Shown here: piece after piece, positions 1 through 9,939 of the stretch | Numbering within the stretch: the stretch's first letter is position 1 | Layout: every line of letters begins with the position of its first letter | From: Cellulomonas sp. | Lineage (GTDB): Bacteria; Actinomycetota; Actinomycetes; Actinomycetales; Cellulomonadaceae | Length of the DNA: 43,103 nt | Assembly (NCBI GenBank): GCA_022013895.1 | Contig: JAKLPK010000257.1 | Span: forward strand, 1 to 43,103 | Direction of reading: 5' to 3' | The notes under the pieces: generated by a model | Database searches by the model: none | What the model saw: only the letters and a program-made list of their open reading frames with translations | Told to the model about the DNA's origin: nothing | Made by a program: the position numbers and the translations under genes

Positions 1-359
1 CGTCGCGTGACTGGGCGGCCAAGGGCACCTCGTTGCTGGGAGTCCGCGCGGTGATCACCGAGTCGTTCGAGCGGATCCACCGGTCGAACCTCATCGGGAT
101 GGGCGTGCTCCCGCTGCAGTACCCGACGGGTCAGAACGCGCAGTCCCTGGGGCTGGACGGCACCGAGACCTTCGGCATCGCGGGTGTCACGGAGCTCAAC
201 ACCGGGACCACACCGCGCACGGTCGCGGTCACGGCCACGAAGGCGGACGGCTCCGTCGTCACCTTCGACGCCGTGGTGCGGATCGACACGCCCGGTGAGG
301 CGGACTACTACCGCAACGGCGGCATCCTGCAGTACGTGCTGCGCTCGCTCGTCGCCTGA
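1..359 (+). CDS. acnA: Aconitate hydratase, C-terminal fragment (5' end outside window)
   Basis: Only the last 118 codons are visible, in frame from base 3. The first residues read SRDWAAKGT, the conserved substrate-binding loop of the aconitase swivel domain. They are followed by [18 protein letters not shown] and GMGVLPLQY, both hallmarks of the AcnA/IRP1-type enzyme. Aconitase interconverts citrate and isocitrate in the TCA cycle, in the cytosol, using a 4Fe-4S cluster whose ligands lie upstream of this window. The gene ends at TGA 357-359 inside a 15-bp tandem repeat and is followed by a strong palindrome that probably terminates it. Family assignment is secure from the motifs; the symbol assumes the single actinobacterial acnA type. 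Confidence 0.93.
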   Translation, partial: SRDWAAKGTSLLGVRAVITESFERIHRSNLIGMGVLPLQYPTGQNAQSLGLDGTETFGIAGVTELNTGTTPRTVAVTATKADGSVVTFDAVVRIDTPGEADYYRNGGILQYVLRSLVA

Positions 360-392
360 CCTCTCGTCGCCTGACCTCTCGACGCCTGACCG
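348..392 (+). repeat. 15-bp tandem repeat, three copies, spanning the acnA stop codon
   Basis: The unit CTCGTCGCCTGACCT is perfect at 348-362 and 363-377 and recurs at 378-392 with two changes. Fifteen bases is five codons, so the acnA TGA is repeated in frame at 372-374 and 387-389. It looks like a local slippage duplication of the gene end that leaves two backup stop codons. Confidence 0.9.
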
Positions 393-411
393 CCTCACGC
401 TCGAGCGCATA

Positions 412-455
412 CAGGGCGCTGCGACCTGGTCCACGGACCGGGACGCGGCGCCCTG
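412..455 (+). terminator. 44-nt near-perfect palindrome, probable acnA terminator
   Basis: Outer arms CAGGGCGCTGCG (412-423) and CGCGGCGCCCTG (444-455) enclose inner arms CCTGGTCC and GGACCGGG. The only defects are one A/A mismatch and two T/G positions. As + strand RNA these two are U-G wobbles, but on the minus strand they become A/C mismatches, so the hairpin favours termination of acnA rather than of prsW. No T-run follows, which is usual in high-GC actinobacteria. Confidence 0.7.
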
Positions 456-567
456 CGGCGTCTTCGGGTGCCTGCGGCGGTCCTGTGGGCGGCCGCGCGC
501 CGGATGAGGTCGCGCCTGATCCCGTTGCGACGGATCAGGGCCGTGCAGAGTCCCGGGTCGAACCGGA

Positions 568-1728
568 CTATCGCCGTGCCGGGAGCGGCAAAGTGGCCCG
601 TAGCTGCACCAGACCGACCAGCCCGGCGTACTCCTGGGCGGCCGCCGTCGGCCCGGCGGTGCCCCGCACCATCCGCTCGCGCAGGAAGGCGAGCTCGGAG
701 GCGAGCGCCTGGAACCTGCGCATCTGTCGTGCCCCGTCTGGCCCCGCGACCTGCGCCGCCCAACGTCGTGCGGAGCGCCGGACCCGCATCGAGCCCAGCA
801 TCGCGGCGTCGCCGGGGTCGACCCATCCGGCGGCGGCGTACTCGGCCAGGTGCGTCGAGATCAGCCGGGCCTCCCGTCGACGGCTGACCAGCGCGAGGAC
901 GACGAACGCCGCGAACAGCGGCACCTGGACGAGGACGTACAGCGCGACGAACGAGGAACCGAGGGACGCCGAGTAGTTCCACAGGGAGTGCAGACCGACG
1001 GCCACCAGGTAGCCGGCGACCGGGGCGAGGATGCGGACGCCGGTGCGCCGGCTCCTGGCGGCCACGCCGATGCCGATCCCGATGGCCGAGGTGAACAGCG
1101 GGTGCGCGAACGGTGAGAACAGGCAGCGCACGACGAAGGTGACGGCGAGGCCTTGGCGCCCCTCCTCGGCGAGCGCCGTGCCCAGGTAGAGGATGTTCTC
1201 GACGAACGCGAAGCCGACGCCGACCAGACCGGCGTACACGAGGCCGTCGACCACACCGTCGAACTCGTGGCGGCGCAGCAGGTAGACGAGCAGGACGGCG
1301 AGCCCCTTGAACAGCTCTTCGACGAGGGGCGCCACCAGGATCGAGACCAGCGTCGGCTCGCGGCCGGAGTTGATGAGCAGCAGGTCGGCGGCGGTGTCGA
1401 GCAGCAGGGCGCCGAAGGTCGCGACCGCAGCACCCCAGATGAAGGCGAAGGCGAGCAGCGAGGGCGGCTCCCGTTCCCACCGGTCCAGCCACAGGTAGAA
1501 GGCGACCACCGGGATCACCGGGACGAGTGCGAGCACGGCGCCGACCCCCACGGCGCCGGGGCCGGTGCTGAGCGTGATCGTGAGCAGGGTGAGGGTGCCG
1601 GTCACCACCGCGAGCAGGGCGAAGCCGATCCACGCCAGCACTGTCAGCGTGGACGCGCCACCCACCGCGGTCGCAGGGCGGACCGGGTCGGGGCCTGGGG
1701 CGCCGGCCGGGGGAGGTGCGAGGGTCAC
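568..1728 (-). CDS. PrsW-family intramembrane metalloprotease
   Basis: The product is a 386-residue polytopic membrane protein. It carries the glutamate pair and lysine of the PrsW/CPBP-like active site (E137-E138...K141), then the second motif FAFVEN (E177) and histidines H209 and H247 (HSLWN) in later membrane helices. PrsW of Bacillus cleaves the anti-sigma factor RsiW; here no adjacent anti-sigma gene is seen, so the substrate is unknown. The first ~25 residues are Pro/Ala-rich and cytosolic, and the C-terminal ~120 residues are soluble and basic. The GTG start at 1728 is chosen because a -10-like hexamer TAGCCT lies exactly 6 nt upstream, consistent with a leaderless mRNA. The gene stands alone, downstream of the guaB1 operon. 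Confidence 0.85.
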   Translation of the reverse strand: MTLAPPPAGAPGPDPVRPATAVGGASTLTVLAWIGFALLAVVTGTLTLLTITLSTGPGAVGVGAVLALVPVIPVVAFYLWLDRWEREPPSLLAFAFIWGAAVATFGALLLDTAADLLLINSGREPTLVSILVAPLVEELFKGLAVLLVYLLRRHEFDGVVDGLVYAGLVGVGFAFVENILYLGTALAEEGRQGLAVTFVVRCLFSPFAHPLFTSAIGIGIGVAARSRRTGVRILAPVAGYLVAVGLHSLWNYSASLGSSFVALYVLVQVPLFAAFVVLALVSRRREARLISTHLAEYAAAGWVDPGDAAMLGSMRVRRSARRWAAQVAGPDGARQMRRFQALASELAFLRERMVRGTAGPTAAAQEYAGLVGLVQLRATLPLPARR

Positions 1729-1734
1729 GCCGGG

Positions 1735-1740
1735 AGGCTA
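1735..1740 (-). promoter_or_regulatory. Leaderless -10 element of the prsW-like gene
   Basis: TAGCCT on the minus strand, 6 nt before the GTG start. This places the transcription start at or next to the initiation codon. There is no Shine-Dalgarno sequence. Confidence 0.55.
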
Positions 1741-1826
1741 GCGGGGTGCCGGCCCTGTGACGACCTCGGGCGGTCCGATCTGGGGCCAGGCCAGACGATC
1801 GACGGAGGGTCAGATCGATGGCTCGG

Positions 1827-2717
1827 TCAGCGGGGCGGGTCCGCAGCCAGTGCCGCTGTGGCGTGCCGCCCGATCTCGTCCAGCCGCGGGAAGTCGTGCG
1901 GATGCCTGCGCAACGCGGAGACCATCACGGCAGCCCAGGCCGCCGCGCGACGCCAGGTGTCGCGGTCGACGGCGGGCAGCGCGGACCTGAAGGCGGACCG
2001 CCCGGCGGCGTCGAACGTCAGCCAGCAGGTGGCCAGGTCGCATGCCGGGTCGCCCGAGCTCAGATCGCCGAAGTCGAGCAGGGCTGCGAGTCGGCCGTCC
2101 TCGATCAGCAGATTGGCGGGGTGGGGGTCGCCGTGCACCCAGAGGGCAGGTCCGTCCCAGGTGGGCGCCGCCACACCGTCATCCCAGGCTGCGAGCAGCA
2201 CCTCGGCGTCGGGGGCCGTCGCCAGCCGGGGGCGCACGGTCTGCTCCCGGGAGGCGAGCGTGACCCCGCGGTACGGGTTGTGCGGGGCGTCGTCGGGCGC
2301 CGGGGCGTGCAGCGCCGCGAGCGCGTGGCCCAGCGTCGCGGCCCACGCGGTCCGATCGGCGACCGGCACGGTATCGGCTCCCGTGCCGGTCAGCCACGGC
2401 ACCACCGACCACGGTGCGGGGAACAGTGGTGAGGGTCGCCCGATACGGACCGGTACGGGGACCGCGACCGGCAGCGTCCGGGCGAGCTGGGGGAGCCAGC
2501 GCTGCTCATGGGCGATCAGCGGGACGGCGAGCGCACGCAGCGGGAGTCGGACGGCCAGGTGGTCGCCGAGCCGGACCATGGCGTTGTCCCACCCCGCGCC
2601 GGCGCGTCGTAGGTCCAGCTCGGCGAGGTCCGGATGCTGCTCGGCGAGCAGCGCGCGGACGAGGCGAGTGTCGATCTCGAACTCGTGCAGCGGGTGGGGC
2701 CCGGCGGGGCGGGTCAT
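1827..2717 (-). CDS. Aminoglycoside phosphotransferase (APH)-family kinase
   Basis: A 296-residue small-molecule kinase with the APH/choline-kinase fold. The catalytic loop reads HGDPHPANLL (residues 195-204) and the metal-binding DFGD follows at 215-218. The N-lobe contains GWDNAMVRLG and AVRLP, in place of the canonical nucleotide loop and lysine strand. Substrates of such chromosomal APH-fold enzymes vary (antibiotics, sugars, nucleosides) and cannot be read from sequence. The ATG at 2717 overlaps the TGA of the NUDIX gene (ATGA), so it is probably translationally coupled as the last gene of the guaB1 operon. Calling it an antibiotic-resistance gene would go beyond the evidence; a metabolic kinase is equally likely. 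Confidence 0.82.
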   Translation of the reverse strand: MTRPAGPHPLHEFEIDTRLVRALLAEQHPDLAELDLRRAGAGWDNAMVRLGDHLAVRLPLRALAVPLIAHEQRWLPQLARTLPVAVPVPVRIGRPSPLFPAPWSVVPWLTGTGADTVPVADRTAWAATLGHALAALHAPAPDDAPHNPYRGVTLASREQTVRPRLATAPDAEVLLAAWDDGVAAPTWDGPALWVHGDPHPANLLIEDGRLAALLDFGDLSSGDPACDLATCWLTFDAAGRSAFRSALPAVDRDTWRRAAAWAAVMVSALRRHPHDFPRLDEIGRHATAALAADPPR

Positions 2718-3373
2718 ACGACCGGCTCGACGAGGCGGGCGGTGTCCCACGGCACGGTCCAGCCGAGCGCATCGAAGAGACCGGACAGGACGAGAGCCGT
2801 GAAGCCCCAGACGAGCACGCCGTCGAGCACGAATGCCGGTGTCCGGGAGGTGCCACGGCGCGCGGAGGCACGGTGGGCCGGATCGATGAGGTCGGCGACC
2901 GGGACCCGGAACACCTCGACGGTCTCGGCATGGTCGACGGCGGCCACCTGGGACGGTCGTGTCCACCAGGCCAGCACCGGGGTCACCAGGTTGCGGCTCA
3001 CCGGGAGCGGGAGGGCAGCCAACGACCCGAGCACCTCGACGCCCGTCGGCTCGAGCCCGGTCTCCTCGACCGCCTCGCGGAGGGCGGCCTGCTCGGGGCT
3101 CTCCCCGACCTCGATCCCGCCGCCGGGGAAGGAGATCTGGCCGGGATGGTGGCTGAGCGTGGCGGACCGCCGTTGCAGCAGCACGTCGAGGTCGGCCGGA
3201 ACCGATCCGTGGGTACGTGCAGGTTCACGGTCGAGCACGCCGAAGAGCACAAGGACGGCCGAGCGGCGGACGTCGACCGGTGAGGGCGGCGCTCGCCACG
3301 ACTCGAACGGCAGCGCCGAGCCCCGGCCGGCGAGGTCCGCGAGCTGGGTCCGCGCATCCGCCGGGCGACTCAT
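2714..3373 (-). CDS. NUDIX hydrolase, CoA-pyrophosphatase-like
   Basis: 219 residues. A full Nudix box (G-x5-E-x7-REAVEETGL) occupies residues 85-107, preceded by HHPGQISFPGG. That preceding motif matches the UPF0035 signature of the CoA diphosphatase branch (YeaB/NUDT7), which splits CoA into 3',5'-ADP and 4'-phosphopantetheine. The assignment to this branch is from the motif only. The ATG at 3373 overlaps the amidotransferase stop (ATGA), and the stop overlaps the APH start in the same way. A longer upstream reading exists in this frame but would run deep into the amidotransferase gene, so the ATG at the overlap is preferred. Confidence 0.85.
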   Translation of the reverse strand: MSRPADARTQLADLAGRGSALPFESWRAPPSPVDVRRSAVLVLFGVLDREPARTHGSVPADLDVLLQRRSATLSHHPGQISFPGGGIEVGESPEQAALREAVEETGLEPTGVEVLGSLAALPLPVSRNLVTPVLAWWTRPSQVAAVDHAETVEVFRVPVADLIDPAHRASARRGTSRTPAFVLDGVLVWGFTALVLSGLFDALGWTVPWDTARLVEPVV

Positions 3374-4059
3374 CCCCGCGCCCGGACCTGCTCCCCGAAC
3401 CGGTCGAGCACGACGGTGGCTGCCGGGGTCAGCCCGGGAAGCACCCGGGCGCCGTCGGCCGCGATCGCGGCACGCAGCTCGTCGTCGACGAGCTCGTCCG
3501 GTGTCGAGAGCCACAGGTCGAGCAGCGGCGCGTCGACCTCGAGGTGGAACTGCAGGCCGAGCGCCGATCCGGCGCGGAACGCCTGGACGGGTGTCACCTC
3601 ACTGCTGGCGAGCAGCGTGGCGCCGGTCGGCAGCTCGATCTGGTCGAGGTGCCAGTGCAGCACCTCGGCGCGGGCCCCGAGCGGTTCGAGCACCGGGTCG
3701 TCGCCCACCAGCTCGATCGGGGCGAACCCGATCTCGGTCCCGGCCCGGCGCAGCAGTCGGGCGCCGAGCGCCAGGGCGAGCAGCTGGGCGCCGAGGCACA
3801 CGCCCAGCGTCGGCACGTCCGCCTCGACCGCCTGGGCGAGCAGCGCGCGTTCGGCCGCGAGGCCCGGGTGGTGCGCATCGTCATCAGCGTCGGGCTGTCC
3901 ACCCATGACGACGAGACCGGCGATCTCGTCGACCGACGGAAGTCGCGGGTGCGGTTCGTCGAGCACGGTGCGGACCCGGTAGGGGTGGTCGAGGGCGGCA
4001 GAGACCAGACCCGGCCCCTCGAGCGGGGAGTGGGTCAGGACCAGGACGGGGCGGCTCAC
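3370..4059 (-). CDS. Class I glutamine amidotransferase-like protein
   Basis: 229 residues with the class I (triad) GATase fold. The nucleophile is C88 in [10 protein letters not shown] and the histidine/glutamate pair is in QFHLEVD (H172, E174). Stand-alone proteins of this size resemble the GMP-synthase-like GATase group, which hydrolyses glutamine or gamma-glutamyl compounds; the acceptor is unknown. The GTG start overlaps the rraA stop (GTGA). Sitting in one operon with a GMP-reductase-type GuaB1 may hint at purine or glutamine metabolism, but that is inference from context alone. Confidence 0.85.
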   Translation of the reverse strand: MSRPVLVLTHSPLEGPGLVSAALDHPYRVRTVLDEPHPRLPSVDEIAGLVVMGGQPDADDDAHHPGLAAERALLAQAVEADVPTLGVCLGAQLLALALGARLLRRAGTEIGFAPIELVGDDPVLEPLGARAEVLHWHLDQIELPTGATLLASSEVTPVQAFRAGSALGLQFHLEVDAPLLDLWLSTPDELVDDELRAAIAADGARVLPGLTPAATVVLDRFGEQVRARG

Positions 4060-4550
4060 GACAGGACGATATCGGTCGGTGCGACGTGCGCGGGGAGGAT
4101 GACGACACCGTCATCGTCGGCCACCACGAGCGCGCCGGGCACGAACCGGGCACCACCGAACTCCACGACCACGTCACGCCGTCCGGCGCCCGCCTTGGCG
4201 GACTTGCGCGGGTTGGTGCCCAACGCCTTGACCCCGAGGTCGAGCCCGGCGAGTGCGGCGCTGTCCCGTACGGCGCCGTTGATCACGACGCCCGCCCACC
4301 CGTTCGCGACGGCCGATCCGGCGATCAGGTCGCCCATGAGTGCTGTGTGCAGCGACCCGCCGCCGTCGACGACGAGCACTCGTCCTTCGCCGGGTTCGGC
4401 CAGGGTCGACTTCACCAGACCGTTGTCCTGGTGGCAGGCGATCGTGACGGCCCGCCCGGCGAAGGTGCGACGTCCGCCGAGCTGGCGCAGCTGGGTGTCG
4501 CACGAGGCCAGCTCCTCGCCGTACCGGTCGACCAGATCGGCCGTGGCCAT
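4056..4550 (-). CDS. rraA: RraA family protein (RNase E regulator / HMG aldolase fold)
   Basis: 164 residues that align along their whole length with E. coli Rra[43 protein letters not shown] and the C-terminal [11 protein letters not shown]. The family includes regulators that bind RNase E and 4-hydroxy-4-methyl-2-oxoglutarate/oxaloacetate aldolases. The G-x20-RD-type aldolase signature region ([10 protein letters not shown]) is retained, so enzymatic activity is possible. I chose the ATG at 4550 because its product starts where E. coli RraA does. A GTG at 4565 overlapping the guaB1 stop (GTGA) would add five residues and is a fair alternative. Confidence 0.88.
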   Translation of the reverse strand: MATADLVDRYGEELASCDTQLRQLGGRRTFAGRAVTIACHQDNGLVKSTLAEPGEGRVLVVDGGGSLHTALMGDLIAGSAVANGWAGVVINGAVRDSAALAGLDLGVKALGTNPRKSAKAGAGRRDVVVEFGGARFVPGALVVADDDGVVILPAHVAPTDIVLS

Positions 4551-4561
4551 GATCACTGCGC

Positions 4562-6052
<1,491 letters not shown>

Positions 6053-6850
6053 TCAGCTGCGCGGTCCGGGAAGGTCGTCCAGCCGACGGGCGAGCGCCGG
6101 CGGCACGACCGAGTCGGGGTCGCGCGCACCCGCCTCCGGCGCGGGGGTGCCGCCGACCGCGAGGGCTCCGGTGGCGGCCACCAGCGCCGCGTACAACGGG
6201 GGGCAGGTCGGGCAGCCACGAAGGTGGCCGACCACCCGGCCGGCTGTCGCGGCGTCCAGCGCGCCGTCGAGGTAGTCGCTGATCGAACGCCGCGCGTCCC
6301 AGCACCGCAACGGCACTCCGCGGGTCGCCGCCGCGCGCTCATCGGCCCGGCCGAGCTCGCTCACCAGCATCATCCGACCCCTTCGGAGGCGCTGCTTGGC
6401 GGCCGGCCGGCCGATCCGGTGGATCTGGGCGACCTGCGCGGTCGTCAGCCCGGCGCCGTCGTGCAGGAGCAGGGCGGACCGGTAGATCACCGGCAGGTGG
6501 ACGAGCGCATCGCGCAGCTGTGCGGCGTCCTGGGCGCGGATGACGACCTGCTCGGCGTCGACGGTGTAGGAGTCGTCCCGCCAGGCGGCCTCGACCCGGT
6601 CGACGATGTCGGCGACCGGCACCTCGTGGCTGCGCCGGATGTGGTCCATCGCCAGGTTGTGCAGGATCGAGTGCAGCCAGGTCGCCGGGGACGACTCGTA
6701 CCGGAAGCTCTCGGCGCGTTCGAGCGCACGGGTCACGGTCTCCTGCACGAGGTCCTCGGCGGTCGCGGCGTCCGAGGTGAGCGTGCGGGCGTAGCGCAGC
6801 AGACCGGGCAGCTGCGCGGCGATCGCCTGTGCCAGCTGCCCGGTCGTCAC
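6053..6850 (-). CDS. ECF-type sigma factor with C-terminal zf-HC2 (anti-sigma-like) zinc finger
   Basis: 265 residues. Sigma region 2 spans about 10-78 (AEDLVQETVTRALE, WLHSILHNLAMDHIRR) and region 4 about 105-168, with a helix-turn-helix around GLTTAQVAQIHRIGRPAAKQRL. After a linker, residues 183-216 carry C183...H209-x3-C213-x2-C216, the zinc-binding pattern of zf-HC2 anti-sigma domains, which are usually encoded by a separate gene. The fusion suggests an internally inhibited, possibly redox-tuned sigma factor. The GTG at 6850 follows the DUF2892 gene by 20 nt on the same strand, so the two are probably co-transcribed. No clear Shine-Dalgarno precedes it. Confidence 0.85.
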   Translation of the reverse strand: MTTGQLAQAIAAQLPGLLRYARTLTSDAATAEDLVQETVTRALERAESFRYESSPATWLHSILHNLAMDHIRRSHEVPVADIVDRVEAAWRDDSYTVDAEQVVIRAQDAAQLRDALVHLPVIYRSALLLHDGAGLTTAQVAQIHRIGRPAAKQRLRRGRMMLVSELGRADERAAATRGVPLRCWDARRSISDYLDGALDAATAGRVVGHLRGCPTCPPLYAALVAATGALAVGGTPAPEAGARDPDSVVPPALARRLDDLPGPRS

Positions 6851-6870
6851 AGCAGTGAAGGTAGCGGGCC

Positions 6871-7086
6871 TCAGCTCGCCGGGGTCCGGGGGCGGCAGGT
6901 GCTCACGCCGAACAGCCGGTACAGCGGGCAGAAGCCGACGGCCGCCGTGCCCAGGAGCACCACGGCGACGACGAGGAGCACGATGCCGCCGAGCGTGCCG
7001 GCCCCGACGGCGACGCCTGCCCCTGCGGCGACGAGCCCCAGCACCGCGCGGACGCCACGGTCGATCCCGCTCTCGTTCTTGATCAC
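6871..7086 (-). CDS. DUF2892 small membrane protein (YgaP-like transmembrane domain)
   Basis: 71 residues: a short charged N-terminus (KNESGIDRGVRAVLG), a long hydrophobic stretch that can form two helices, and the signature GFCPLYRLFGVSTC. This is the transmembrane half of YgaP-type proteins, which in E. coli is fused to a rhodanese; here it stands alone. The GTG start at 7086 is fixed by an excellent Shine-Dalgarno (AGGAGGAGG) a few bases upstream and by homology beginning at IKNESGIDR. The gene is followed after 20 nt by the sigma factor. The invariant CP and terminal TC cysteines suggest a redox or sulfur link, which is unproven. Confidence 0.88.
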   Translation of the reverse strand: MIKNESGIDRGVRAVLGLVAAGAGVAVGAGTLGGIVLLVVAVVLLGTAAVGFCPLYRLFGVSTCRPRTPAS

Positions 7087-7216
7087 AACGACCTCCTCCT
7101 GTCCCCGCACGGTGCGCGGACGGCACACTGACGCTCGTCGCCACCGGAGGGATACCGGTTCGCGGGGTGACCTGTGTCACATCGGGTCCGGTCCGACGAC
7201 CGGCACGACGGCTCGC

Positions 7217-7222
7217 TACCCT
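7217..7222 (+). promoter_or_regulatory. Leaderless -10 element of the DUF4126 gene
   Basis: TACCCT followed by exactly 6 nt and the ATG at 7229. No ribosome binding site lies between. It shares the 142-bp divergent region with the DUF2892/sigma transcript. Confidence 0.55.
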
Positions 7223-7228
7223 CGCGCC

Positions 7229-7816
7229 ATGGTGGCACTCACGGGACTCGGCCTGGCGGCTGCGGCAGGACTCAACGCCTACATCCCGTTCCTGGTCATG
7301 GCGCTGCTCGCCCGGTTCACGACGGTGGTGCAGCTGCCGGCGGGCTTCGAGTGGATGACCAGCTGGTGGGCGATCGGCATCGGTGCGCTCCTGCTGGCCT
7401 CGGACGTGCTGCTCGACAAGATCCCCGCGGTCGACTCGCTCAACGACGTGGTCCAGGGCGTGCTGCGCCCGGCCACCGGGGGTCTGGTCTTCGCCGCCAG
7501 TCAGGCCGCTGCCGATCTGGAGAGCTCGTCGTGGATGCGCGAGCACTCCTGGGTGGGCATCGTCGTCGGGGTGCTGGTCGCGGCGGCGGTGCACACGACC
7601 AAGGCGACCGTACGGCCGATGGTGAACGTCGCGACCGGCGGGTGGGGCGCACCGGTGGTGAGCACCGCCGAGGACGGGGTCAGCCTGGGACTGTCGGTGG
7701 TGGCGGTGCTCGTCCCGGTGCTGGTCGTGGTGGTCCTGGCGGTGATGGTCGCGGTCGTCGTCCGGTTGCTCCGGCGGCGCGCCGCTCGTCGGCGGTCGTC
7801 GGCCGCCGGTGGCTGA
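7229..7816 (+). CDS. DUF4126 family integral membrane protein
   Basis: 195 residues with several hydrophobic helices: about 1-25, 45-65, 85-110, 118-135 and a long one at 155-185. The family start [16 protein letters not shown] and the middle motif [15 protein letters not shown]...RPATGG are characteristic of DUF4126, a bacterial membrane family of unknown function. The C-terminus is a run of Arg/Ser that should remain in the cytosol. The start is supported by the leaderless -10 element. It stands alone between the divergent sigma operon and dxs, separated from dxs by its own hairpin and the dxs promoter. Confidence 0.85.
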   Translation: MVALTGLGLAAAAGLNAYIPFLVMALLARFTTVVQLPAGFEWMTSWWAIGIGALLLASDVLLDKIPAVDSLNDVVQGVLRPATGGLVFAASQAAADLESSSWMREHSWVGIVVGVLVAAAVHTTKATVRPMVNVATGGWGAPVVSTAEDGVSLGLSVVAVLVPVLVVVVLAVMVAVVVRLLRRRAARRRSSAAGG

Positions 7817-7869
7817 CCAGGCGGCTGACCCGATCGTCGGCCCGCCATCTCATGGACCCGCGGAGCGCC

Positions 7870-7887
7870 GTCCGGGTTCGCCCGGAC
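7870..7887 (+). terminator. UUCG-loop hairpin between DUF4126 and dxs
   Basis: GTCCGGG, loop TTCG, CCCGGAC form a 7-bp perfect stem with a tetraloop. Its position 54 nt after the DUF4126 stop and before the dxs -10 element suits a terminator, although no T-tract follows. Confidence 0.45.
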
Positions 7888-7905
7888 CGGACGGCCCGGG
7901 CCGTC

Positions 7906-7911
7906 TACAGT
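7906..7911 (+). promoter_or_regulatory. Putative -10 element of dxs
   Basis: TACAGT 75 nt upstream of the dxs GTG, leaving a leader of roughly 65 nt that ends in the strong Shine-Dalgarno GGAGGAGGG (7965-7973). The -35 is not obvious. Confidence 0.4.
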
Positions 7912-7980
7912 GGGGGACCCGGGACGTCCAGGTCCCGTGACCCGTACGGCGCGGGTGCCGTATGTGGAGGAGGGACGGGC

Positions 7981-9861
7981 GTGGGACTGCTCGAGGGCAT
8001 CCGTTCGCCGACGGACGTGCAGCGGCTGTCGGCACGGCAGGTGACCCGGCTCGCCGCCGAGATCCGGGTGTTCCTGGTCGACCAGGTCTCCCGCACCGGT
8101 GGGCACCTCGGTCCGAACCTCGGCGTCGTCGAGCTGACCATCGCGTTGCACCGTGTCTTCCGCTCGCCGCGGGACACCTTCGTCTTCGACACCGGTCATC
8201 AGGCCTACGTCCACAAGCTGCTGACGGGGCGCACCGACTTCTCGGGCCTGCGCAAACGGGGCGGGCTGTCCGGCTACCCGTCCCGCAGCGAGTCCGAGCA
8301 CGACGTCGTGGAGAACTCCCACGCGTCGACGGCTCTGTCGTGGGCCGACGGCATCGCGCGGGCGCGTGCGCTGATGGGCGAGGACGACCGGTCCGTCGTG
8401 GCGGTGATCGGCGACGGCGCCCTCACCGGCGGGATGGCCTGGGAGGCCCTCAACAACATCGCCGACGGCAACGACCGCGGCATCGTGATCGTGGTCAACG
8501 ACAACGGGCGGTCCTACGCCCCGACGATCGGTGGCCTGGCCCGGCACCTCGACGCCCTGCGGACGGCCCGCGGTTATGAGTCCGTGCTCGAGTGGGGCAA
8601 GTCGACGCTGCGGCGTTCAGGCCCGCCCGGACGCTTCGCCTACGACGCGCTGCACGGGCTGAAGAAGGGCATCAAGGACGTCGTCGCACCTCAGCAGGGC
8701 ATGTTCGAGGACCTCGGGCTGAAGTACATGGGTCCGGTCGACGGGCACGACGAACCGGCGGTGGAGCGTGCATTGCGCCTGGCCAAGGCCTACGGCGGGC
8801 CCGTCATCGTGCACGTCATCACCCGCAAGGGGAACGGCTACTCACCGGCCGAGCAGGACGCTGCCGACCGGTTCCACGCCGTCGTCCCGATCCACCCGGA
8901 GACCGGGCTGCCGCTCGCACCCTCCCGCTTCGGGTGGACCGGCGTGTTCGCGGACGAGATCGTCCAGATCGCGCGGCGCCGTCCCGACGTGGTGGCGCTC
9001 ACGGCTGCGATGCTGCAGCCGGTGGGGCTCGCCGCGTTCGCCGAGGAGTTCCCCGACCGGGTCGTCGACGTCGGGATCGCCGAGCAGCATGCCGCGACCG
9101 CTGCTGCCGGGATGGCGTTCGCGGGGCTGCACCCCGTGTTCGCGGTGTACGCGACGTTCCTCAACCGCGCGTTCGACCAGCTGCTCATGGACGTGGCGTT
9201 GCACAGGGCTGGGGTCACCTTCGTGCTCGACCGCGCCGGGCTCACCGGGGACGACGGGGCCAGCCACAACGGGATGTGGGACCTGGCCCTGCTGTCGATC
9301 GTGCCGGGGCTGCGCCTTGCGGCACCGCGTGACGAGCAGACGCTCCGGGCCGCGCTGCGCGCGGCGGTGGACGTCGACGACGGCCCGACCGTCGTGCGCT
9401 ACCCCAAGGGCGCGCTCGGCGCACCGCTGCCCGCGGTGGACGAGATCGACGGTGTCGATGTGCTGGCCCGCCACGAAGGCCAGCCAGGGCACCCTCGGGT
9501 CCTGGTGGTGGGGATCGGCTCGATGGCGGGCACGGCGCTGGCGGTGGCCGAGATCCTGGCCGCCCATGGTCTGGCCGTGGAGGTGGTGGACCCGGTCTGG
9601 GCCCTGCCGCTGCCGAGTGCGCTGGTCAAGCTCGTGGGTGAGCACCCTCACGTCGTGACGATCGAGGACGGGCTCGTCGACGGCGGGATCGGCACGTTGG
9701 TGGCCGCTGCGGGCGCCCGGATGGGGACCAGGGTCCAGTCCTTCGGGGTGCCCCGACGCTTCCTCCCGCATGCGAGTCGGGAGCAGCTCGTGGCCGAGCT
9801 GCACCTCGGATCGCATGAGATCGCAGGTCAGGTGCTTGCCCTGCTCGCCGACGCGGGCTGA
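7981..9861 (+). CDS. dxs: 1-deoxy-D-xylulose-5-phosphate synthase
   Basis: 626 residues, normal for DXS. It condenses pyruvate and glyceraldehyde 3-phosphate in a thiamine-diphosphate reaction, the first step of the MEP isoprenoid pathway, in the cytosol. Visible motifs are [14 protein letters not shown] and [14 protein letters not shown] near the N-terminus, the TPP/Mg site [15 protein letters not shown] around 142-156, [11 protein letters not shown] with the catalytic glutamate, and RYPKGALG. The loop after TAAM reads LQPVG instead of the common PEGTG; I recall similar wording in other actinomycetes. The GTG start is supported by GGAGGAGGG about 7 nt upstream. It is monocistronic or weakly linked to the PFL-like gene 78 nt downstream. 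Confidence 0.95.
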   Translation: MGLLEGIRSPTDVQRLSARQVTRLAAEIRVFLVDQVSRTGGHLGPNLGVVELTIALHRVFRSPRDTFVFDTGHQAYVHKLLTGRTDFSGLRKRGGLSGYPSRSESEHDVVENSHASTALSWADGIARARALMGEDDRSVVAVIGDGALTGGMAWEALNNIADGNDRGIVIVVNDNGRSYAPTIGGLARHLDALRTARGYESVLEWGKSTLRRSGPPGRFAYDALHGLKKGIKDVVAPQQGMFEDLGLKYMGPVDGHDEPAVERALRLAKAYGGPVIVHVITRKGNGYSPAEQDAADRFHAVVPIHPETGLPLAPSRFGWTGVFADEIVQIARRRPDVVALTAAMLQPVGLAAFAEEFPDRVVDVGIAEQHAATAAAGMAFAGLHPVFAVYATFLNRAFDQLLMDVALHRAGVTFVLDRAGLTGDDGASHNGMWDLALLSIVPGLRLAAPRDEQTLRAALRAAVDVDDGPTVVRYPKGALGAPLPAVDEIDGVDVLARHEGQPGHPRVLVVGIGSMAGTALAVAEILAAHGLAVEVVDPVWALPLPSALVKLVGEHPHVVTIEDGLVDGGIGTLVAAAGARMGTRVQSFGVPRRFLPHASREQLVAELHLGSHEIAGQVLALLADAG

Positions 9862-9906
9862 GGGGCTGCAGGCCCTACGTCCCGGTCGGGTGCATCACCT
9901 GCTCCG

Positions 9907-9912
9907 TATGGT
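9907..9912 (+). promoter_or_regulatory. Putative -10 element upstream of the PFL-like gene
   Basis: TATGGT lies 27 nt before the ATG at 9940. The leader would contain the Shine-Dalgarno GGAG at 9931-9934. No convincing -35 is seen, so this is tentative. Confidence 0.35.
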
Positions 9913-9939
9913 CGAGACGGACCGAGACCTGGAGCGGTG

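Noticed and set aside
395-567. Small genes in the acnA-prsW gap
   Set aside because: Open frames here overlap the palindrome or run antisense, lack ribosome sites and have Arg/Pro-rich translations typical of shadow frames.
1827-2717. Antibiotic-resistance aminoglycoside phosphotransferase
   Set aside because: Only the generic kinase motifs are visible and the gene is embedded in a housekeeping operon, so a resistance function is not supported.
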